Source: Microcoleaceae cyanobacterium UBA11344 (GTDB lineage Bacteria > Cyanobacteriota > Cyanobacteriia > Cyanobacteriales > Microcoleaceae). From it: 11,670 bases of DNA. Shown here one piece after another: positions 6,339 through 11,670 of the stretch. The position numbers and the translations under genes are program-made. The notes beneath the pieces are model-generated. The model made no database searches. It was not told where the DNA came from and saw nothing but the letters and a program-made list of their open reading frames with translations. Positions within the stretch are counted from its first letter, which is position 1. Every line of letters starts with the position of its first letter. The DNA lies in the NCBI GenBank assembly GCA_003483675.1, contig DMYK01000407.1, positions 2,737 through 14,406 of the forward strand. Direction: 5' to 3'.

Positions 6339-6360
6339 GGGCTGGCAAAATTGCCAGCCC
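6339..6360 (-). terminator. Perfect palindrome after typA, probable terminator hairpin
   Basis: GGGCTGGCAA and TTGCCAGCCC form a perfect 10-bp stem with a two-base spacer, ten bases beyond the typA stop codon (6371). The position fits a typA terminator that also separates it from the TA operon. No U-run follows the stem on the minus strand, so intrinsic termination may be partial; it could alternatively be a two-fold protein-binding site for the adjacent TA operon. Confidence 0.5.
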
Positions 6361-6370
6361 TAGACTGATT

Positions 6371-8161
6371 CTATCGTTTCACCAACTTCTTAGACAGCTT
6401 CCGCAGGCGAATTGATTTTGGCGTTACTTCCACCAATTCATCGGGCCCGATGTACTCCAAAGCACGCTCCAAACTCATATCTACTGGCGCTTGCAATTGC
6501 ACTAATTCTTCACCGCCAGATGCGCGGTGGTTTGTCAACTGCCTTGATTTGCAAATATTCAGTTCCAAATCTTGATTTCGGTTGTTTTCTCCGATAATCA
6601 TGCCTCTGTAAACCTTGGTTCCGGGGGTAATGAAAAATACGCCGCGGTCTTCACCATTTTGCAGTGAATAGTAGGTGGCAGTTCCTTCTTCAAAAGAAAT
6701 CAATACTCCGTTGCGACGGGCGACAATTTCTCCGCTGATAGGCCGATAATCGAGGAAACTGTGATTCATAATTCCAGCACCGCGAGTCAAGCGCATAAAC
6801 TCGCCTCGGAACCCAATTAAGCCGCGGGCGGGGACTGAAAATTCTATTTGGGTACGGCCGCTGCTGCTGACGTGCATATCTTGCATTTCTGCTTTGCGCT
6901 GACCGAGGCGTTCGATGCAGCCACCGACGGCTTCTTCGGGTACGTCTAAGACCAAACATTCAAAGGGTTCGCAGGGACGACCGCCGACTTCGCGGAAGAT
7001 TACTTGCGGTTGAGATACTTGGAATTCGTATCCTTCGCGGCGCATATTTTCGATCAGGATTCCGAGGTGAAGTTCGCCACGGCCCGATACGAGGAATTTG
7101 TCGGGAGAGTCGGTTTCTTCGACGCGCAAGGCGACGTTGGTTTCGAGTTCTCGCATTAGGCGATCGCGTATTTGTCGCGATGTTACTAAACTACCTTCTT
7201 GACCGCAGAACGGCGAGTCGTTCACAGAGAAAGTCATCTGCAAAGTTGGTTCGTCTACCTTGATTAAAGGTAGCGCTTGCGGGTCGTTGGGACAAGTAAT
7301 TGTCTCGCCAATATACGCATCAGAAAAACCGGCCACGGCGACAATATTACCAGCCGAAGCTTCTAGGATATCAATCCGCTTCAGGCCTTCAAAGCCCATC
7401 AATTTGGTAATTTTTGATTTGACAAGCGCGCCGCTTTCGGTGATCAAAACTGCTTGTTGACCGACTCTAATTGTGCCGTTGTGGATGCGGCCGATGACGA
7501 TGCGACCGACGTATTCTGAGTAATCTAAGGTGGTTACTTGCAGTTGCAGTGGCTTTTCGGGGTCGCCTACGGGGGATGGTACGTGGTCGAGGATTTCTTC
7601 AAAGAGGGGCTGCATATCTACCCCTTCGTCTTCGAGGCTTTTTTTGGCGTAACCGCTTAAACCGGAACCGAAGAGATAGGGAAATTCGCACTGATCGTCG
7701 TCAGCACCTAGTTCGAGGAATAGATCCAAAACTTTATCGACTGCTTTGTGAGGATCGGCTCGTTCGCGATCGATCTTATTGATAAAGACGATCGGGCGCA
7801 GTCCTTTTTCTAGGGCTTTTTTGAGCACGAACCGAGTTTGTGGCATCGGGCCTTCGTTGGCGTCTACGATCAGCAAACAACCGTCTACCATGCCGAGAAC
7901 TCGTTCGACTTCGCCGCCGAAGTCGGCGTGTCCGGGGGTATCGACGATGTTGATCAGGGTTTCTTTGTATCGGACTGCGGTATTTTTGGAAAGGATGGTA
8001 ATGCCACGCTCGCGCTCGATATCATTGGAGTCCATGACGCAATCCGGGATTTCTTCCCCTTCGCGGAAGACCCCGGACTGTCTGAGGAGAGCGTCCACAA
8101 GGGTGGTTTTGCCGTGATCGACGTGAGCAATGATAGCAACGTTGCGAATGGGAAGACTCAT
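6371..8161 (-). CDS. typA: Translational GTPase TypA/BipA
   Basis: The 596-residue protein matches TypA/BipA over its full length (E. coli BipA has 607). GTPase motifs are intact: G1 AHVDHGKTT at 12-20, switch I ERGITI at 51-56, G3 DTPGH at 74-78, G4 NKID at 128-131 and G5 SGL at 166-168. EF-G-like domains follow, then the BipA-specific C-terminal region ([10 protein letters not shown], ...[12 protein letters not shown]) and a basic tail ([12 protein letters not shown]). TypA binds the ribosome at the site used by EF-G and LepA and aids 50S assembly and stress or cold adaptation. It is transcribed on its own: a palindrome follows its stop and more than 200 bp precede its start before the plus-strand TA array. 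This is the only clear core gene of the window and supports a chromosomal location. Confidence 0.99.
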   Translation of the reverse strand: MSLPIRNVAIIAHVDHGKTTLVDALLRQSGVFREGEEIPDCVMDSNDIERERGITILSKNTAVRYKETLINIVDTPGHADFGGEVERVLGMVDGCLLIVDANEGPMPQTRFVLKKALEKGLRPIVFINKIDRERADPHKAVDKVLDLFLELGADDDQCEFPYLFGSGLSGYAKKSLEDEGVDMQPLFEEILDHVPSPVGDPEKPLQLQVTTLDYSEYVGRIVIGRIHNGTIRVGQQAVLITESGALVKSKITKLMGFEGLKRIDILEASAGNIVAVAGFSDAYIGETITCPNDPQALPLIKVDEPTLQMTFSVNDSPFCGQEGSLVTSRQIRDRLMRELETNVALRVEETDSPDKFLVSGRGELHLGILIENMRREGYEFQVSQPQVIFREVGGRPCEPFECLVLDVPEEAVGGCIERLGQRKAEMQDMHVSSSGRTQIEFSVPARGLIGFRGEFMRLTRGAGIMNHSFLDYRPISGEIVARRNGVLISFEEGTATYYSLQNGEDRGVFFITPGTKVYRGMIIGENNRNQDLELNICKSRQLTNHRASGGEELVQLQAPVDMSLERALEYIGPDELVEVTPKSIRLRKLSKKLVKR

Positions 8162-8207
8162 AATGCGTCTGGGACGTTAAACGGATTTAACTAAGGATTT
8201 CTTAACC

Positions 8208-8213
8208 ATTGTA
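8208..8213 (-). promoter_or_regulatory. Candidate -10 box of typA
   Basis: The minus strand reads TACAAT (five of six bases of the consensus) about 46 bases before the typA ATG. No good -35 box stands 16-18 bases upstream; a TTGACT is present but only eight bases away. The typA leader has no clear Shine-Dalgarno motif, which is common in cyanobacteria. Confidence 0.35.
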
Positions 8214-8283
8214 GCGCATTAAGTCAAGGGGCGATCGGGTAGCTGTAATATTCGAGGGCGATCGTCGCTAGAATTAGGGTTAA

Positions 8284-8364
8284 GGTGCTGTTAGTGCTGT
8301 TGAGTTGGTGGAGGTTGCTAAGGTTTGATTGGGTGCGATCGCCTTTATGATAATTGACGAGTAG
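8284..8364 (+). pseudogene. 3' remnant of a third TA copy plus inter-unit spacer
   Basis: The last 41 bases of the antitoxin gene (8288-8328, ending GTTGCTAAGGTTTGA) are preserved here without the rest of the gene and would encode SAVELVEVAKV before TGA. They match the ends of both intact antitoxins (SDIELVEVAKV and SDVELVEVGNV). The following spacer with two HIP1 sites matches the spacer between the two intact modules at a constant 754-bp offset. The bases between typA and this remnant (8162-8283) hold only the typA leader and HIP1-like GCGATCG motifs. Confidence 0.8.
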
Positions 8365-8718
8365 TTGCGATCGCACTTATGGAAGTACAACAAGCGTGAA
8401 ATTCAGCAGTACAAGATACCGGATGGCAAAATTCCTTTTTCGGAGTGGTTGGAATCTCTCCGAGACTTTAAGGGTAAAGCCAAGATTGTGAAAAGGCTTG
8501 AGCGGGTTAGCGAGGGTAATCTGGGAGATGCTCGATCGCTCGGAGAGGGAGTCTGGGAATTTAAAATTGACTTTGGGCCGGGCTACCGTGTCTATTTTGG
8601 ACAAGTAGAAACGACTATAGTGCTTCTGCTGTGTGGTGGAGATAAAAGCACTCAAGAGCAAGATATTAGCAAAGCCAAGAAATATTGGACAGAATATAGG
8701 AGTCGAAAAAATGTCTAA
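8365..8718 (+). CDS. HI1419-type (HigB/RelE-ParE superfamily) toxin, copy 1
   Basis: The body of the protein (EIQQYKIPDGKIPFSEWLESL, then GPGYRVYFGQ, LLLCGGDKSTQ and ISKAKKYW) is typical of the addiction-module killer family named after H. influenzae HI1419, a RelE/ParE-fold branch related to HigB. These toxins usually cleave mRNA at the ribosome. The toxin precedes its antitoxin, as in HigBA and unlike YefM-YoeB. The start is problematic. The in-frame option is TTG 8365, inside a HIP1 site and directly after an in-frame TAG, with no ribosome-binding site. The ATG at 8379 encodes MEVQQA, the expected family start, but meets TGA at 8397 and is out of frame with the toxin body; a +1 shift there would give MEVQQAEIQQY. 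The antitoxin start overlaps the toxin end by eight bases. Confidence 0.85.
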   Translation: MRSHLWKYNKREIQQYKIPDGKIPFSEWLESLRDFKGKAKIVKRLERVSEGNLGDARSLGEGVWEFKIDFGPGYRVYFGQVETTIVLLLCGGDKSTQEQDISKAKKYWTEYRSRKNV

Positions 8719-9082
8719 TGAAACTGTACCTTACCATCCCTTGAAAATTAAATCTCTCAAAGATCCCTTATTTGCGGTGGCTTATCTCACAGAGATATTT
8801 GAGGAAGAAGAAGGTGATTTAGAGACTGGAATAATGCGAAAAGCACTTCGAGATGTATTTCAGGCTCTTGGAGAACCAATTATGTCAGACGAAGAGGCTA
8901 AATTGCATCTTGACAAATTAGATGTTTTGATGTCACATAATGGAATGGCGACTATTTATGCTTTGGCTAATTGGCTGAAGGTTTTGGGATTAAAGTTAAC
9001 AGTTGCTGTTGCTCAAGAGGATGAAGGGGAAGAGTCAGGTTCTGTTAGTGATATTGAGTTGGTGGAAGTTGCTAAGGTTTGA
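8711..9082 (+). CDS. HI1420-type (HigA-like) antitoxin, copy 1
   Basis: I take ATG 8711 as the start (123 residues). It is preceded by AGGAG at a normal distance and overlaps the toxin stop by eight bases; a longer upstream frame to 8633 would only read the toxin gene in another frame. The opening VPYHPLKIKSLKDPLFAVAYLTEIFEE matches the antidote family named after HI1420 (usual pattern: H..L...LKDPE.A..YL..A.E). The later part (MATIYALANWLKVLGLKLTVAVAQ) corresponds to the end of the helix-turn-helix domain, although the insertion AKLHLDKLDVLMSHNGM makes the HTH unusual. An acidic tail (EDEGEESGSVSDIELVEV) follows. The protein should bind and neutralise the toxin and may repress the promoter. 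Confidence 0.88.
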   Translation: MSNETVPYHPLKIKSLKDPLFAVAYLTEIFEEEEGDLETGIMRKALRDVFQALGEPIMSDEEAKLHLDKLDVLMSHNGMATIYALANWLKVLGLKLTVAVAQEDEGEESGSVSDIELVEVAKV

Positions 9083-9118
9083 TTGGGGGCGATCGCCTGT
9101 AGGATGATGAACGAGTAG
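9083..9118 (+). promoter_or_regulatory. Spacer between TA copies with HIP1 sites
   Basis: This 36-bp spacer holds GCGATCGCC just after the antitoxin stop, and a second HIP1 octamer follows at the start of the next toxin frame. Its sequence is almost the same as that before copy 1, so any promoter or operator for the modules is shared and must be short. I see no separate -35/-10 pair, so copy 2 may be transcribed by read-through. Confidence 0.35.
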
Positions 9119-9472
9119 TTGCGATCGCATTTATGGAAGTACAACAAGCGTGAAATTCAGCGTTACGTCAAGTCAGACGGTCAGATTCCTTTCGATGAGT
9201 GGTTTTATGCTCTGCGGGATTCTCAAGCCAAACTCAGGATTAATGTCAGATTGAAGCGAGTCACTACAGGTAATTTCGGAGACTACCGCTCAGTGGGAGA
9301 AGGAGTCTTGGAATTGAAAATTAATTTTGGCCCAGGCTACCGGGTCTATTTTGGACAAATAGAAACAACTATAGTGCTTCTCCTGTGTGGAGGGGATAAA
9401 AGCACTCAGGACGAAGATATTCGCAAAGCCAAGAAATATTGGACTAAATACAGGAGTCAAGACAATGGTTAA
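9119..9472 (+). CDS. HI1419-type (HigB/RelE-ParE superfamily) toxin, copy 2
   Basis: This is a paralogue of the toxin 754 bp upstream, of the same length (117 residues from TTG 9119). The conserved core is intact (DGQIPFDEWFYALRD, GPGYRVYFGQ, LLLCGGDKSTQ, RKAKKYW), while the central part (residues 17-55) has diverged clearly (SQAKLRINVRLKRVTTGNFGDYRSVGEG). The same start anomaly occurs: ATG 9133 gives MEVQQA and stops at TGA 9151, while the toxin frame opens only from TTG 9119 after an in-frame TAG. The antitoxin start lies within the last eight bases. Divergence of the toxin core suggests that each toxin has become matched to its own antitoxin. Cross-neutralisation cannot be judged from sequence. 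Confidence 0.85.
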   Translation: MRSHLWKYNKREIQRYVKSDGQIPFDEWFYALRDSQAKLRINVRLKRVTTGNFGDYRSVGEGVLELKINFGPGYRVYFGQIETTIVLLLCGGDKSTQDEDIRKAKKYWTKYRSQDNG

Positions 9473-9833
9473 AAGTGTACCTTACCATCCGTTTCTAATT
9501 GAACAGCTCAAAGATCCAGCATATTCGGCTGGCTACCTGACGCTATTCTTGAATGAACAAGAAGAAGGAGATTTGGATATTGGTATTTTCCCATCAGCTT
9601 TGAAAGAGGTATTTGAGGCTCTTGGAGAACCAAATATGTCAGCAGATGAGGCTAAATTGCATCTTGACAAATTAGATGTTTTGATGTCACATAATGGAAT
9701 GGCGACTATTTATGCTTTAGCTAATTGGCTGAATGCTCTGGGATTGAAGTTAACAGTTGCGGTTGCTCAAGAGGAAGGGGAAGAGTCAGGTTCTGTTAGT
9801 GATGTTGAGTTGGTGGAAGTTGGTAATGTTTGA
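9465..9833 (+). CDS. HI1420-type (HigA-like) antitoxin, copy 2
   Basis: The start is ATG 9465, with GGAG eight bases upstream and an eight-base overlap with the toxin, the same layout as copy 1. The product has 122 residues. The N-terminal half (VPYHPFLIEQLKDPAYSAGYLTLFLNEQEEGDLDIGIF) differs considerably from copy 1, whereas the C-terminal half (from DEAKLHLDKLDVLMSHNGMA onward) is nearly the same, even at DNA level. In this family the N-terminal part usually contacts the toxin and the later part carries the helix-turn-helix, so the toxin-facing half may have diverged while the DNA-facing half was kept or homogenised. The tail again ends with an acidic EEGEESGSVSDVELVEV segment. Read-through of both modules is likely, since no terminator separates them. 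Confidence 0.88.
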   Translation: MVKSVPYHPFLIEQLKDPAYSAGYLTLFLNEQEEGDLDIGIFPSALKEVFEALGEPNMSADEAKLHLDKLDVLMSHNGMATIYALANWLNALGLKLTVAVAQEEGEESGSVSDVELVEVGNV

Positions 9834-9869
9834 TTGGGGCGATCGCCTTTATGACTATTAGACATCTCC
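9834..9869 (+). repeat. Third copy of the post-antitoxin spacer
   Basis: GATTGGGGCGATCGCCTTTATGA after the stop of the second antitoxin repeats the spacer seen after the remnant and after copy 1, including the HIP1 site. The similarity ends near 9853, before the palindromic repeats, which marks the right border of the TA array. Confidence 0.7.
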
Positions 9870-9987
9870 AATAATTATTGTGGAACAGGCATCTTGCCTG
9901 TTCAAGACAGGCAATTCTTCCGATGTCTAATAATTATTGTGGAACAGGCATCTTGCCTGTTCAATACAGGCAATTCTTGCGATGACT
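9870..9987. repeat. Two 59-bp direct repeats with alternative hairpins
   Basis: Units 9870-9928 and 9929-9987 differ at only a few positions. Each holds GAACAGGC, a five-base loop, GCCTGTTC and then a second ACAGGC a few bases later. The central GCCTGT can pair with either flanking ACAGGC, so two exclusive hairpins are possible per unit. I recall related GGAACAGGCATCTTGCCTGTTC elements scattered in filamentous cyanobacteria. It lies after the TA array and before the pentapeptide gene, so it may end TA transcription, though no long T-run follows. Confidence 0.88.
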
Positions 9988-10018
9988 ATTGACTTGTTGT
10001 TAATTTTATGGTAGCATT

Positions 10019-11670
10019 ATGTCACAGGAACAATTAGATTTATCATCCTTAACCGCGAGAGTATTGCAGCTTGAAGAAAACCAAGTTGTTCTGAAAAGAT
10101 ATATCGCCAAACTTAAGCGGCAGTTAGAATCCCATGAGCAACGATTTAACGATCGCCATGAACCGCGACAGCTAGAAAGTTTGATGGAGCAAGTTGCAAC
10201 AATTCAACAGCGGTTAAATTTAGAAATAGGCGAGAAATCAATTATTTCTGAGCCGCCGATTGAGCTTGATACTCAGGCTGAAAAGCTTGATGTTCAGGCT
10301 CAGTTAATATTCGATCGCCCTCACAGTCGCGCTGTGTTGATGGAGGCGCTATCAGTAGCACAGGAGCGGCTGATTATTGTGTGCCCTTGGCTCAATTGTA
10401 ACAGCATTAATGATGAATTGCTGCAAAAATTTAGAGATTGTTTGAACCGAGGATGTTCGATCGATATTGGTTGGGGTTATCTGGGCGATCGGCCAAATAT
10501 CGGCAAAGGATGGCGCTACAATGCTTTACCAGATTTGCAAGAGTTAGAAGGTGAATATCCCGATCAATTTCGCCTCCATTTATTAGGTACTCACGAAAAC
10601 TTTTTAGTCTGTGATTCGAGTTTGGCGCTGTTGGGGAGTCATAATTTGCTGACGAATAGCGACCAAAGTGCAGAGAAAGAAGTGGGAATCCGCACCAATG
10701 ATTGCCAAATTGTCAAGCAATTAATTGAGCGATTCGACAGCAGCGAAGTATTAGATGAGGAGGAGATAGAAAGGCGGTTTGTAGCGAGTTCGGATTACTT
10801 GGATCGAGGGGATTATTTGGAAGGATTGGCGGCGGATGCTGAAGATATTGCTTTAGAGGATAGCTGTGAGGATGTGGAGGATGAGTCTGAAGAATGTCTG
10901 GAACCTGTTGTTAGTGTTGAGGAGTTTTTGCGGCGTTACAATGAGGGAGAAAGAGATTTTACGGGGATTAATTTAGCTGGTGCTGATTTGAGCGGTAAAT
11001 CTCTAACTTCTGGTGTTAATTTGAGTAATGCTAATTTAGTCAAAGCCAACCTTTCTCAGGCTGCTTTACGCTCAGCCAATCTCAATCAATCTAATTTATC
11101 TAATACCAACCTTTCTAATGCTGATTTACGCTCAGCCAATCTGAATCAGGCAAACTTAGTCAATGCTAATCTGAATCAGGCTAATTTATCTGGTGCCAAT
11201 CTGAATCAGGCAAACTTAGCCAATGCCAATCTTTCTCAGGCTGATTTATGCTCAGCTAAACTAGAGAAAGCCAATTTAAGGAAGGCAAGTTTAAGAGCTG
11301 CTAAACTAGAATATGCAAATTTCAGTGAGGCTGATTTGAATGGTGCAAACCTCAGCGGAGCTAAACTTAGTCAACAAACAAAATTCACCAGTGCAAACCT
11401 CGGTCAAGCTAACTTGAGCGGACTAAACTTGAGGAAAGTAGACATGAAAAATGCTGATTTGGCGAATGCAAATCTGAGTAATTCTAACCTTTTAGAAGCA
11501 AATCTAGATCGAGCAAATCTCAAGGGTATTCAGCTTCAAGGAGCGATTTACAATGAAGCAACTTTATTTCCTACTGAGTTCGATCCGGTGACAACTGGTG
11601 CTTATTTACTTGCTCCTTATGTATCGCTACCAAATGCTGATCTAAGTGGTAAGGACTTGAGCAGTGTTAA
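10019..11670 (+). CDS. Coiled-coil, degenerate PLD-like and pentapeptide-repeat fusion protein, C-terminus cut
   Basis: The frame opens at ATG 10019 and stays open to the window edge (550 full codons). No clear Shine-Dalgarno site precedes it. Residues 8-70 look like a coiled coil (LTARVLQLEENQVVLKRYIA). Residues 92-240 resemble a phospholipase-D-like domain: RLIIVCPWL is the core strand, and HENFLVCDSSLALLGSHNLL (192-211) matches the HKD pattern H-x-K-x4-D followed by G-S-x-N, but the lysine is asparagine. A second HKD is not evident. An acidic linker follows (about 242-300). From about residue 313 dozens of A(D/N)LXX pentapeptides (GANLNQANLANANL) form a right-handed beta-helix, interrupted near residue 510 by IYNEATLFPTEFDP, after which they resume. 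Cyanobacterial PLD-like domains of this type may act as sensors rather than lipases. A cytosolic binding or scaffold role is likely; the substrate is unknown. Confidence 0.88.
   Translation, partial: MSQEQLDLSSLTARVLQLEENQVVLKRYIAKLKRQLESHEQRFNDRHEPRQLESLMEQVATIQQRLNLEIGEKSIISEPPIELDTQAEKLDVQAQLIFDRPHSRAVLMEALSVAQERLIIVCPWLNCNSINDELLQKFRDCLNRGCSIDIGWGYLGDRPNIGKGWRYNALPDLQELEGEYPDQFRLHLLGTHENFLVCDSSLALLGSHNLLTNSDQSAEKEVGIRTNDCQIVKQLIERFDSSEVLDEEEIERRFVASSDYLDRGDYLEGLAADAEDIALEDSCEDVEDESEECLEPVVSVEEFLRRYNEGERDFTGINLAGADLSGKSLTSGVNLSNANLVKANLSQAALRSANLNQSNLSNTNLSNADLRSANLNQANLVNANLNQANLSGANLNQANLANANLSQADLCSAKLEKANLRKASLRAAKLEYANFSEADLNGANLSGAKLSQQTKFTSANLGQANLSGLNLRKVDMKNADLANANLSNSNLLEANLDRANLKGIQLQGAIYNEATLFPTEFDPVTTGAYLLAPYVSLPNADLSGKDLSSV
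10955..11548 (+). repeat. Pentapeptide-repeat coding tract
   Basis: The tract encodes about 40 tandem five-residue units with leucine at the centre and alanine or asparagine before it. At DNA level larger near-copies of 50-60 bases recur, for example AATCTGAATCAGGC...AACTTAG blocks around 11125-11220, so the tract has grown by duplication. It is a likely place for length variation between strains and for assembly error. Confidence 0.88.

Noticed and set aside
6690..8194. Several open frames of 60-118 codons on both strands inside typA
   Set aside because: They lie within the well-conserved typA gene and give arginine- or serine-rich, low-complexity products; they are other-frame readings of that gene.
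8633..8710. N-terminal extension of the first antitoxin to an upstream start (and likewise 9387-9464 for the second)
   Set aside because: The extra 26 residues only re-read the end of the toxin gene; the ATGs at 8711 and 9465 have good ribosome-binding sites and give the expected family start.
9870..9987. Insertion-sequence ends or CRISPR repeats
   Set aside because: Two directly adjacent 59-bp copies without a transposase, target duplication or spacers; they fit a small dispersed palindromic repeat.

Overview
The window looks like chromosomal DNA of a filamentous cyanobacterium of the Oscillatoriales type (Microcoleus/Oscillatoria-like). The basis is many HIP1 octamers (GCGATCGC), two families of palindromic intergenic repeats of the kind I remember from these genomes, a long pentapeptide-repeat protein, and several toxin-antitoxin (TA) modules around one core gene (typA/bipA). 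The genus is an inference; I could not search a database. No rRNA, tRNA or CRISPR array was seen.

Region 1 (1-3334, all minus strand): a ParA-type ATPase that runs off the left edge, an unrecognised 175-residue protein, and two adjacent genes (342 and 278 residues) that share a MG(E/K)AKRRK N-terminal tag but are otherwise unlike. The 3' end of the 278-residue gene seems frameshifted, with coding-like remnants downstream. Region 2 (3361-3896): a GC-rich reading frame with no convincing start, probably a 5'-truncated remnant, followed by two palindromic repeat units lying between convergent genes.

Region 3 (3897-6263, minus strand) is the most interesting part. Four genes are chained by 4-base stop/start overlaps: antitoxin, YoeB-like RNase toxin, AAA/ABC-type ATPase (OLD/AAA_15-21 type) and a TOPRIM-like DUF3226-type protein. 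The last two form an ATPase plus TOPRIM pair with the architecture of split OLD/PARIS-like anti-phage systems. Their tight coupling to a type II TA module suggests one composite defence or abortive-infection unit. This is an inference from architecture only.

Region 4 (6371-8161, minus strand): the translational GTPase TypA/BipA, a core stress-related gene. Region 5 (8284-9850, plus strand): two tandem copies, 754 bp apart, of a toxin-first HI1419/HI1420-type (HigBA-like) TA module, preceded by the 3' remnant of a third copy. In both copies the expected ATG of the toxin is out of frame with the toxin body, separated by an identical UGA-containing junction, so the toxin needs either a TTG start inside a HIP1 site or a +1 frameshift.

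Region 6 (9870-11670): two 59-bp repeats able to form alternative hairpins, then a large protein running off the right edge that joins a coiled-coil start, a degenerate phospholipase-D-like domain and a long pentapeptide-repeat tract. Overall this is an accessory, defence- and TA-rich neighbourhood around one conserved gene.
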